Source: CAXBCP01 sp963974055
Lineage (GTDB): Bacteria; Pseudomonadota; Alphaproteobacteria; MPNO01; UBA830
Assembly (NCBI GenBank): GCA_963974055.1
Contig: CAXBCP010000031.1
Location: 1 to 53,941, forward strand
Length of the DNA: 53,941 nt
Direction: 5' to 3'
Shown here: piece after piece, positions 1 through 6,878 of the stretch
How positions within the stretch are numbered: position 1 is the stretch's first letter
Layout of the letters: each line of letters opens with the position of its first letter
Notes under the pieces: generated by a model
The model's input: only the letters and a program-made list of their open reading frames with translations
What the model was told of the DNA's origin: nothing
Databases searched by the model: none
Made by a program: the position numbers and the translations under genes

Positions 1-41
1 GATTTTGAATCCCCTGCGTCTACCAGTTCCGCCACGCTCGC
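1..41 (-). tRNA. tRNA-Leu(CAA), 5' part only
   Basis: The minus strand reads a 7-nt acceptor arm GCGAGCG, then TG, the leucine-type D-arm with GGTAGACGC, then an anticodon arm whose loop is TTCAAAA, giving anticodon CAA. The mature 5' end is at position 41. The rest (variable arm, T-arm, 3' acceptor) lies beyond the left edge of the window. The class is secure from the D-arm and loop; intactness of the whole tRNA cannot be judged. Confidence 0.9.
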
Positions 42-208
42 GACGGGCTTGGATTACATCGGGGGACGTGGCGGGGTCAACCTCCTTCGGCGTTGCCGGA
101 CCGAAAGCGAGGCTGGCGCGGCTTCCGGTATTTGCATAATCTGACACCCGGGTAGCGGCTTCCCAGGCACGCATGTGCCGGGAACCGCATAAACGGGGGC
201 ATATCATC

Positions 209-796
209 GTGGCAGGACTTTCCGACGTGCTGATAATTGTAATCTTTATCGCCGTGGCGATACTGGTCTGGGGGGTCACCGCCTATAACCGGCTGGTGAA
301 ACGCCGCGAACATGTCCGCGAGGGCTGGAGCGGCATGGATGTCCAGCTCAAACGGCGGTCCAACGTGGTCGGCAACCTGGTGAATACCGTGAAGGGCTAT
401 GTGAAGCACGAGCGCGAAGCGCTGGAAGCGGTCACCGAAATGCGCGCCCGCGCAATGGCCGCCGCCGACGCGAATGGCGACCCGACGGGCGCCGCCGACC
501 GGCAGCACGCCGAGGGCGAATTGTCCACGGCGCTGATCCGGCTGTTCGCCGTCGCCGAGAATTATCCCGACCTGAAGGCGGACGGCACGTTCCTCGAACT
601 CCAGCGCGCCCTGTCCGAGCTGGAGGACGAAATCCAGATGGCGCGGCGCTATTACAACGGCTGCGTCCGCAACCTGAACACGATGATCGATTCCGTGCCG
701 AGCAACATCATCGCGGGGAAATTCAATTTCCAGCCTGCCGAATATTACGAAGTCGACCACGCGGCGGAACGCATGCTGCCCCGGGTATCGTTCTGA
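209..796 (+). CDS. lemA: LemA family membrane protein
   Basis: A 195-residue protein with one N-terminal membrane segment (about residues 5-25), then the LemA signature region (YNRLVKRREHVREGW, VQLKRR, NLVNTVKGY) and long helices ending in a conserved NFQPAEYYEVD-like segment. The length is normal for the family. I place the start at GTG 209 because family members begin just before the membrane helix and a GGGG stretch lies about 10 nt upstream; an ATG at 173 would add 12 unusual residues. It is followed 10 nt later by a DUF2207 protein, a pairing common in bacteria. The biochemical role of LemA is not established; envelope-associated functions are inferred. Confidence 0.88.
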   Translation: MAGLSDVLIIVIFIAVAILVWGVTAYNRLVKRREHVREGWSGMDVQLKRRSNVVGNLVNTVKGYVKHEREALEAVTEMRARAMAAADANGDPTGAADRQHAEGELSTALIRLFAVAENYPDLKADGTFLELQRALSELEDEIQMARRYYNGCVRNLNTMIDSVPSNIIAGKFNFQPAEYYEVDHAAERMLPRVSF

Positions 797-806
797 GACA
801 GGCGAC

Positions 807-2801
807 GTGAAACGCCTGTTCCGTCATGCCGCCATGGTCCTGATCGCCGGGGCCGTCCTTGCCATCGGCGCCATTCCGGCAGCCGCGCAGACGGCGGGAC
901 CGGAAAGAATCCTGTCCTTCGACGCGGATATCACGGTGCGGGCGGACGGCGGGCTGTCCATCGTCGAGACCATCGACGTCCATGCCGCCGGCAACAGAAT
1001 AAAGCGCGGCATTTTCCGCGACTTTCCGACCCGCAGCATCACCCGGCTCGGCCTCAACCATATCGCCGGGTTCCGGGTCGACCGCATCCTGCGCGACGGC
1101 AGCCCGGAGCCCTATTTTTTCACCGAACTGGGTGCCGGGATCCGCACCTATATCGGCCGCGAAAACGTCCGTCTCCGCCCCGGGCGTCACCGGTACACGA
1201 TCGCCCATACAACGACCCGCCAGCTCCTGTTCAGGGACGGAGAGGACGAGCTTTACTGGAACGTCACCGGCGATTCATGGGATTTTCCCATCGATGCCGC
1301 GACCGTCACGATCCGCCTGCCGGGCGGCATAAAGGTCCTCCGGTCGGCGGGATACACGGGCCGGCGGGGCGGGACAGGGCAGGATTTCCGCGTTGTAGAA
1401 CAACAGGGGTCGACCCTGCGCATGGCGACGACGCGCACGCTGGCGGCCGGCGAAGGGTTCACCGTCGCCGTGGTGTGGCCGGCGGGCGCGGTGAACCGCC
1501 CGACGACAGGCCAGGCGCTGGCGGCTGTTATCGACGACAATCGCGGTCCGCTGATCGGATTGGTCCTGTTCGCCCTTCTGCTGGCCTATTACATTTCCGT
1601 GTGGCGCCGGGTCGGTCGGGATCCCGAACCGGGCGTCGTCATTCCCCTGTTCGAACCGCCTGCGGGCCTGTCGCCGGTCGCGGTGGGGTTTATCCGCAAT
1701 GGAGGATTCGCCGGCGAATTCGTGCCCGGCCGCGCCTTCACCGTCGGGCTGACCAGCCTGGCGACAAAGCGCGTCATCACGATCGGCGAGAAAGGATCGC
1801 GCGAGATCACGGTGGAGAAAGCCGACGGGCAACCGGACGATCTGCCGCGCGGCGAAAAAGCGGTGTTCGACACCCTGTTCGCAGACGGCGGTTCCTCGGT
1901 CACGTTCGGCCGCAAATACGAACCCCGGATCGCCGCCGCGCAAAGCGCACTGCTCGGCGCTTTCGACAGGGAATATGCCCGTCTCTACGCGGTTACGAAC
2001 CGCCGGCACTGGCTGATCGGCGCGCTGATTGCGCTCGCCGCGGTGTTCGCCTCCCTGATGATCGGCGCCCCGGGCGACGGCAGCCTGGCGGTCACGGCCT
2101 TCATGATGGTCTTCGCGGCGGGGTTTGCCGTGCCCGCCGTCCTGATGCTGTCGCGCACGTTTCCCCATCTGCGCACCGCGATCCGGTCGCGAAGTCTCGG
2201 CAGCATCATCGCCGCCCTGTTCGTACTCGGCCTCGGCGCGGCATTTCTGGGACCTGTATTCTTCGTCTTTTTCATGATGACGGACGTCGTGGCCCCGGCC
2301 GCACTCGTCGTCGCCGCCCTGCCGATCGTCACTACGCTATGCTTCTGGTTCTGGCTCACTGCGCCGACCCGGCTCGGACGCGACATGCTGGACGGCATCG
2401 AAGGCTACCGGCTGTACCTGTCGGTCGCGGAATCGGACCGGCTGAATGCCGCGGGGCGCACCCCGGAGATCACGGAGGCCCTGTTCGAGGAACACCTGCC
2501 CTATGCGATGGCGCTGCGGGTCGAGGACGAGTGGACCGCAAAGTTCGAGGCCAGGCTGGAGGCCAGCAGCCGCGACCCCGACCGGTCGCGATCGTCCTAC
2601 CGGCCCGCCTGGTATCGCAGCAATTCGTCCCGCTGGCGGGGGCCGGAAACGCTTACCCGCAACCTGTCGCGCAGTCTCGGCGGGGCGGCATCGACCGCAT
2701 CGACCCGCCCGTCGAGCCGGCGCGGCGGCACGTCTTCCGGCGGATCATCGGGCGGATCGTCGGGCGGCGGCGGGGGCGGCGGCGGTGGAGGAGGCTGGTA
2801 A
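807..2801 (+). CDS. DUF2207 domain membrane protein
   Basis: A 664-residue protein starting at GTG. It has a signal peptide (about residues 1-28, ending AAAQ), an extracytoplasmic DUF2207 domain (about 35-200), a membrane segment near residues 247-265 (LIGLVLFALLLAYY), a cytoplasmic segment, and more membrane helices between about 400 and 520. The C terminus is low-complexity: Ser/Gly repeats, then eleven glycines and a final Trp, as seen in many DUF2207/YPTM-type proteins. It directly follows lemA and precedes a small membrane protein, forming one operon. Function is unknown; an envelope complex with LemA is an inference from conserved adjacency. The Gly codons at the end also carry the next gene's ribosome binding site. 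Confidence 0.88.
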   Translation: MKRLFRHAAMVLIAGAVLAIGAIPAAAQTAGPERILSFDADITVRADGGLSIVETIDVHAAGNRIKRGIFRDFPTRSITRLGLNHIAGFRVDRILRDGSPEPYFFTELGAGIRTYIGRENVRLRPGRHRYTIAHTTTRQLLFRDGEDELYWNVTGDSWDFPIDAATVTIRLPGGIKVLRSAGYTGRRGGTGQDFRVVEQQGSTLRMATTRTLAAGEGFTVAVVWPAGAVNRPTTGQALAAVIDDNRGPLIGLVLFALLLAYYISVWRRVGRDPEPGVVIPLFEPPAGLSPVAVGFIRNGGFAGEFVPGRAFTVGLTSLATKRVITIGEKGSREITVEKADGQPDDLPRGEKAVFDTLFADGGSSVTFGRKYEPRIAAAQSALLGAFDREYARLYAVTNRRHWLIGALIALAAVFASLMIGAPGDGSLAVTAFMMVFAAGFAVPAVLMLSRTFPHLRTAIRSRSLGSIIAALFVLGLGAAFLGPVFFVFFMMTDVVAPAALVVAALPIVTTLCFWFWLTAPTRLGRDMLDGIEGYRLYLSVAESDRLNAAGRTPEITEALFEEHLPYAMALRVEDEWTAKFEARLEASSRDPDRSRSSYRPAWYRSNSSRWRGPETLTRNLSRSLGGAASTASTRPSSRRGGTSSGGSSGGSSGGGGGGGGGGGW

Positions 2802-2805
2802 GGCC

Positions 2806-3096
2806 ATGACGAAGAACCAAATTCCGAAATACCTGATCACCCTGCTTTACCTCACGCTCGGCTTCGGCGCTGTCGTGGCCGGGTTTTTCATCGCGGGCGA
2901 ACATGCCAGGGGCTGGGACGGATTGAGCTACATCATTTACGGCATGGGGGTCGCCGCCCTGTGGGCGCTGGTCAGCGTGGTCTACATGATCCGGGTGCTG
3001 ATCCGCGACGGCTGGCAGAGATCGTCTTTCCCCGCCGTTGTTATTATCCTGGTCATCGCAGGGGCCAGCGCGTTCCTGACCTTCGGCGAATACTGA
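2806..3096 (+). CDS. small three-helix membrane protein of the lemA operon
   Basis: A 96-residue protein starting MTKNQIPKYL. Three hydrophobic stretches are visible: about residues 8-30 (LITLLYLTLGFGAVVAGFF), 40-62 (IIYGMGVAALWALVSVVYMI) and 73-92 (VVIILVIAGASAFLTF). I do not recognise a family. The ATG at 2806 follows the upstream stop by 4 nt and is preceded at 2787-2794 by GGAGGAGG, so translation is probably coupled to the DUF2207 gene. Position suggests a third member of a LemA/DUF2207 envelope module. No catalytic motif is seen. Confidence 0.75.
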   Translation: MTKNQIPKYLITLLYLTLGFGAVVAGFFIAGEHARGWDGLSYIIYGMGVAALWALVSVVYMIRVLIRDGWQRSSFPAVVIILVIAGASAFLTFGEY

Positions 3097-3139
3097 CAGG
3101 AAACCTGCGGGAGCGCGTCGGATCGAAACCCGTCGTGTC

Positions 3140-3151
3140 ATAAATATTTAT
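3140..3151. repeat. perfect AT palindrome upstream of secreted-protein gene
   Basis: ATAAATATTTAT, a 12-bp perfect palindrome in the otherwise GC-rich gap between the lemA operon and the gene at 3254. It may be a regulator site or part of an AT-rich upstream promoter element; nothing in the sequence decides between these. Confidence 0.3.
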
Positions 3152-3196
3152 CAAAACAATACATGCCAAGGTCTGTTCCTACGGCCCGGCTCCCTC

Positions 3197-3202
3197 TACA
3201 AT
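3197..3202 (+). promoter_or_regulatory. possible -10 element for the gene at 3254
   Basis: TACAAT is a good sigma70-type -10 hexamer 52 bp before the TTG start. The candidate -35 regions (TGTTCC or TTCCTA near 3174-3181) are poor, so this is only a weak promoter call. Confidence 0.3.
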
Positions 3203-3253
3203 TGCATCGCGCCAATCGCAAGACTCCCACCCAGAATTCGCCGGAGACTGACT

Positions 3254-3886
3254 TTGCTACATACTTTTCGCTTGCTCGGTCTCATCGGGGCGCTGCTGTT
3301 CGCCCTCGTCACACCTGCAACAGCGGGGTTCATGGGTAACACCGTCGGTATATTCGACCGGGTGGATGCTCCGTTCAGCTTTCCACCGGGAGTCGCCGAC
3401 ACCCTTATCGCTTCGACCGTCGTCGGCTCACAAACGGAGTACGATGCGTTCTTCGATTTTATCGATATCGCCGACACCACGATCACCATCGGTAACAACG
3501 ACCGGAATTGTAGCGGTGGCTCCTGCCCTATCTCGTTCCTCGGACAGGGGGATTTTTACGGCTTCAAAATTGCCGACACCTCCGATGAAATCGCACCGAT
3601 CCTGAGCGTGTCCGTGCTGTCGTCGACAGACCCGTCATTTACCAATGCGGACATTACATTCTCCGACGACGAAATTTTTATCAGCATCGAAGATTTCAAC
3701 AATTACAACTACGGCAGCGTCATCCCCTTTGGCGAGGTCGTTCTGCAGGTGACATTCGCCGAACAATCCGCGCAAATCTCGGCGCCGGGCGGCACGTTCG
3801 GTCTGATCGCAGGCGCGTTCGCCATCGCCGCAATTCGACGCCGGCGGAGCCGAACGCTCTCCCGTCCGCGGCCCCGGACGCCCTAA
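3254..3886 (+). CDS. secreted protein with PEP-CTERM-like sorting tail
   Basis: A 210-residue protein with a signal peptide (about 1-24, ending PATA) and an Asp/Phe/Ile-rich, probably beta-rich body. Its tripartite C terminus is a Pro-Gly motif (APGG, residues 177-180), a hydrophobic helix (about 181-194) and an Arg cluster (RRRR, 195-198). That layout resembles alphaproteobacterial VPLPA/PEP-CTERM sorting signals processed by exosortases, though the canonical Val-Pro motif is absent. The start is TTG at 3254 with GGAG at 3243-3246. A C-x5-C pair lies mid-protein (NCSGGSCP). Codon usage is AT-richer than the neighbours. The body matches no family I know. It overlaps the convergent monooxygenase gene by 4 nt. 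Confidence 0.72.
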   Translation: MLHTFRLLGLIGALLFALVTPATAGFMGNTVGIFDRVDAPFSFPPGVADTLIASTVVGSQTEYDAFFDFIDIADTTITIGNNDRNCSGGSCPISFLGQGDFYGFKIADTSDEIAPILSVSVLSSTDPSFTNADITFSDDEIFISIEDFNNYNYGSVIPFGEVVLQVTFAEQSAQISAPGGTFGLIAGAFAIAAIRRRRSRTLSRPRPRTP

Positions 3887-5082
3887 AGGATATCCGTTCC
3901 GGGATCGAGACCCAGAAGCGTCCGGCCGTAGATTTCGGCATTGGTCGTCAGTTGCAGCAGCGCGTGCTGGTTGATGGCGTGCAGATCGCGCCAGGCGCGC
4001 TGAACCGGGTGCTTTTCGGCAAGGCCCGACCCGCCGCAGGCCATGAACACGGATTCCACGGCCTCCATGCACAAGCGCACCGCATAGGCGCTGTCCATGC
4101 GGATGCGGGCGCGCCCCTCTGTCGTCATCTGTCCTCCGTTCTCCGCCGCCGCGTGAATATCGTCCGCCGCCCGGTGCAGCAGCACCCGCGCCGCGTCGGT
4201 CCGGGCAAGGGCATCGGCGACGACCTGGTGGGTCAGCGGCGATTCTACCTGCGCTGCGCCGCGTAAATGGGGGTTAGTGCGGCCCGGCACGTATTCAATG
4301 AAATCGCGGATGGCGCCCTCGGCAATCCCGACCGCAGGACCGCACAGCGCGATGGCCAGCGGCGGCCCCAGCGGCGCATCGTACAGAGCGCCATCGTGCA
4401 GATCGCCGCCGGGCGTTTTGCCTGACCGGGCATCCACGAAGGAAATAAACCGGTGGGCTGGCACGGAGACGTCCTTCGCCACGAGGCTGCAGCTTCCGGT
4501 GCCGCGCAGCCCGGCCACATGCCAGTCGTCCTTTATGGCGATATCCGCCGCGGGAATCAGAAAACAGCCTTCGTCGAGAACCGTTTCGTTCTCGTCCATG
4601 ATCCGCGCACCGAGGATCATCCAGCCGGAATGTTCGCTGCCCGACCCGAAGGGCCAGAACCCGCTGACGGTGTATCCGTCGTTTGCTTTCCGGGCAACGC
4701 CGCGGGCGTTGAGCACCGCCGCAATCAGGGCATCGGGGTCGTCGGCGTAGATATCGTTCTGCGCTTCGTCGCTCAGCAACCCGGCGACCCAGGAATGGAT
4801 CTGCAACACGCCGAGGCACCAGCCGGACGCGCCGCAACCGGCGGCGATTTCCGCAACGACGTCGAGATGGGCATGAAAGTCCATCTGCCAGCCGCCCCGG
4901 CGTTCGGGCTGCAGGACCCTGAACAGCCCTGCCGCTTTCATGTCCGCGACATTGCGGTCCGGCAGGCGGCGCATGGCATCGGTTTCGGCGGCGCGTTCCC
5001 GCAGCGCGGGCGCCAGCGCCCTGGCCGCGGCGATCAGGGTCGCGGCATCGGGCGTGCCGGTCAGGGCAGGTTGCGTATTCAT
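3883..5082 (-). CDS. flavin-dependent monooxygenase, acyl-CoA dehydrogenase fold (group D)
   Basis: A 399-residue protein with the acyl-CoA dehydrogenase fold of the HsaA/HpaH/PigM group of two-component flavin monooxygenases. Recognisable are an N-terminal all-helical region with an RRGG-x-Q-type segment, the middle beta domain (SGFWPFGSGSEHSGW, WHVAGLRGTGS) and a C-terminal helical domain with the family's late motif (MACGGSGLAEKHPVQRAWRD). This family hydroxylates aromatic or steroid-derived phenols using reduced flavin from a separate reductase. No reductase gene is adjacent, so the partner must be encoded elsewhere. The substrate cannot be read from the sequence. It stands alone on the minus strand between two plus-strand genes. 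Confidence 0.8.
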   Translation of the reverse strand: MNTQPALTGTPDAATLIAAARALAPALRERAAETDAMRRLPDRNVADMKAAGLFRVLQPERRGGWQMDFHAHLDVVAEIAAGCGASGWCLGVLQIHSWVAGLLSDEAQNDIYADDPDALIAAVLNARGVARKANDGYTVSGFWPFGSGSEHSGWMILGARIMDENETVLDEGCFLIPAADIAIKDDWHVAGLRGTGSCSLVAKDVSVPAHRFISFVDARSGKTPGGDLHDGALYDAPLGPPLAIALCGPAVGIAEGAIRDFIEYVPGRTNPHLRGAAQVESPLTHQVVADALARTDAARVLLHRAADDIHAAAENGGQMTTEGRARIRMDSAYAVRLCMEAVESVFMACGGSGLAEKHPVQRAWRDLHAINQHALLQLTTNAEIYGRTLLGLDPGTDIL

Positions 5083-5191
5083 GCGGCAAGTCTAGGCGAA
5101 TTCGGCCTCGCGCGAAACGACCGGTTGCCCGCCCAGCTTGCCCGTCCGCAAACGCGCTGCTACACCCCGACCAACTGTCAGAGGATCCGCC

Positions 5192-5773
5192 ATGCTGCGC
5201 CGCCTGTACGACTGGACGATGGATCTCGCGTCGCGCAAAAATGCGGTATGGGCGCTGGCCGCGGTCGCGTTCGTCGAAAGCTCCGTTTTCCCGATTCCGC
5301 CGGATATCCTGCTGATCCCGATGATCCTGGCGGCGCGGAACAGCGCCTGGCGCTATGCCGCGATCTGCACCATCGCCTCCGTGCTGGGCGGCATGCTGGG
5401 CTATGCCATCGGCGCCGGGCTTTATGAAAGCGTCGGCCGGCCGATCCTCGAATTTTACGGCTATGCCGCCAAATTCTCGGACTTCACGCTGCGCTACAAC
5501 GAATATGGCGGGTGGATCGTGTTCATCGCCGGTGTCACCCCGTTCCCCTACAAGGTGATCACCATTGCCAGCGGCGTCACCAACCTCGACCTGGGTACGT
5601 TTACAGTTGCCTCCGTGCTGGCGCGCGGCCTGCGGTTTTTTGTCGTCGCCGCCCTGCTCTACTATTTCGGCCCGCCGATCCGCGATTTCATCGAAAAGCG
5701 CCTCGGACTGATGTTCACGATTTTCTGCATCCTCTTGATCGGCGGCTTCGTACTGCTCAAATTGATGTCATGA
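5192..5773 (+). CDS. yqaA: YqaA/DedA-family (SNARE-associated type) membrane protein
   Basis: A 193-residue membrane protein of the YqaA branch of the VTT/DedA superfamily. The N-terminal segment FVESSVFPIPPDILLIPM carries the family's Glu and Pro-rich re-entrant motif, the middle has the conserved GxLGYxIG-like stretch, and a second motif reads AGVTPFPYKVITIASG. Family members are thought to act in lipid or membrane homeostasis. The start ATG 5192 has GAGG at 5181-5184, 7 nt upstream. Its stop overlaps the dsbB start (ATGA), so the two are translationally coupled. Confidence 0.85.
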   Translation: MLRRLYDWTMDLASRKNAVWALAAVAFVESSVFPIPPDILLIPMILAARNSAWRYAAICTIASVLGGMLGYAIGAGLYESVGRPILEFYGYAAKFSDFTLRYNEYGGWIVFIAGVTPFPYKVITIASGVTNLDLGTFTVASVLARGLRFFVVAALLYYFGPPIRDFIEKRLGLMFTIFCILLIGGFVLLKLMS

Positions 5774-6288
5774 ATATACTCGGTGTCCGGATCAAAGACC
5801 GCGAAGCCGTCATCTGGGCCGGCGGGGCCTCGACGATCGCCCTGCTGGCCGCGCTGGGCTCGCAGTATTTCGGCGGACTGGCGCCCTGCAAGCTGTGTAT
5901 CTGGCAGCGGGTGCCCCACGGTATTGTCATCGTCATTGCGCTCGGCGCGCTGCTGTGGTTCCGCGGCCCGCGCGAACGGCTGATCCTGACCTGGCTGGCC
6001 GGTATCGTCCTCGCTGCCGGCGCCGGCATCGCGATGTATCACACCGGGGTCGAACAAAACTGGATAGCCGGGCCGTCCTCCTGCACGGGCCTCGGCTCGC
6101 TCAACAGCGCCACCACCATCGAAGAGCTGCGCGAACAGCTTCTCGCCGCCCCCGTTATCCGCTGCGACGAGATTCCATGGTCGCTGTTCGGCATCTCGAT
6201 CGCGGGCTGGAATGCGCTGGCATCCCTGGCGTTGACGCTGTTCTGCGGGATCGCCGGCTGGCAACAACTGCGAAAGGCATTGCGATGA
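5770..6288 (+). CDS. dsbB: disulfide bond formation protein DsbB
   Basis: A 172-residue inner-membrane protein with four predicted helices and the two cysteine pairs expected of DsbB: C40-K-L-C43 in the first periplasmic loop, and C105 with C132 in the second. DsbB reoxidises periplasmic DsbA and passes electrons to ubiquinone. It overlaps yqaA by 4 nt upstream and coq7 by 4 nt downstream. A quinone-using enzyme sits next to a ubiquinone biosynthesis gene. No dsbA is in the window. Confidence 0.9.
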   Translation: MNILGVRIKDREAVIWAGGASTIALLAALGSQYFGGLAPCKLCIWQRVPHGIVIVIALGALLWFRGPRERLILTWLAGIVLAAGAGIAMYHTGVEQNWIAGPSSCTGLGSLNSATTIEELREQLLAAPVIRCDEIPWSLFGISIAGWNALASLALTLFCGIAGWQQLRKALR

Positions 6289-6848
6289 CGGACCGCAAAA
6301 GGCTGACCGAACACGGCATCCTGCCGGGTGACGTACCGGCGGAAGAGATGATCGAACGCATCGTGCGTGTCGATCACGCCGGCGAATACGGCGCGGTGCG
6401 AATCTACGAAGGCCAGCTTGCCGTGCTCGGCAAGTCCCCGTCCGGCGATGTGATCCGGGAAATGGCCGAACAGGAACGCGAACACCTTGCCACTTTCGAC
6501 GGTATTGTCGGCGAGCGCCGGGTGCGCCCGACGGCGCTGATGCCGGTCTGGCATGTCGCCGGTTTCGCGCTGGGCGCCGCCACCGCGATGATGGGCGAAC
6601 GTGCGGCCATGGCCTGCACCGCCGCGGTCGAGGAGGTCATCGACGAACATTACGCCAAACAGGCCGACGCCCTGGGCGACGACCAGGCCGAACTGCGGGC
6701 CACCATCGAACAATTCCGGGAAGACGAACTGGAGCACCGCGAAACGGCCCTGGAACACGACGCCGAACTGGCGCCCGGCTACGAAGCGCTGTCGGCGGTG
6801 ATCAAAAAGGGATCGCGGCTGGCTATCTGGCTGAGCGAACGGGTCTGA
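6285..6848 (+). CDS. coq7: 5-demethoxyubiquinol hydroxylase COQ7
   Basis: A 187-residue di-iron hydroxylase that performs the C6 hydroxylation late in ubiquinone synthesis. The ferritin-like four-helix fold is marked by RVDHAGEYGAV with its Glu ligand, EQEREH, VEEVIDEHY and the C-terminal EDELEHRETALEH. These provide the conserved Glu and His iron ligands. Bacterial and mitochondrial COQ7 proteins have about this length. The ATG overlaps the dsbB stop. Membrane association is expected from the interfacial helix (AGFALGAATAMMG). Confidence 0.93.
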   Translation: MTDRKRLTEHGILPGDVPAEEMIERIVRVDHAGEYGAVRIYEGQLAVLGKSPSGDVIREMAEQEREHLATFDGIVGERRVRPTALMPVWHVAGFALGAATAMMGERAAMACTAAVEEVIDEHYAKQADALGDDQAELRATIEQFREDELEHRETALEHDAELAPGYEALSAVIKKGSRLAIWLSERV

Positions 6849-6872
6849 CCGCGGCGCGGATTCGGCTATAGT
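6845..6872 (+). promoter_or_regulatory. promoter giving a probably leaderless helicase mRNA
   Basis: CTGACC (6845-6850), a 16-bp spacer and TATAGT (6867-6872). A start 7 nt after the -10 box would be the A of the helicase ATG at 6879. There is no Shine-Dalgarno-like sequence in the 6 nt between. Confidence 0.5.
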
Positions 6873-6878
6873 GCCGCG

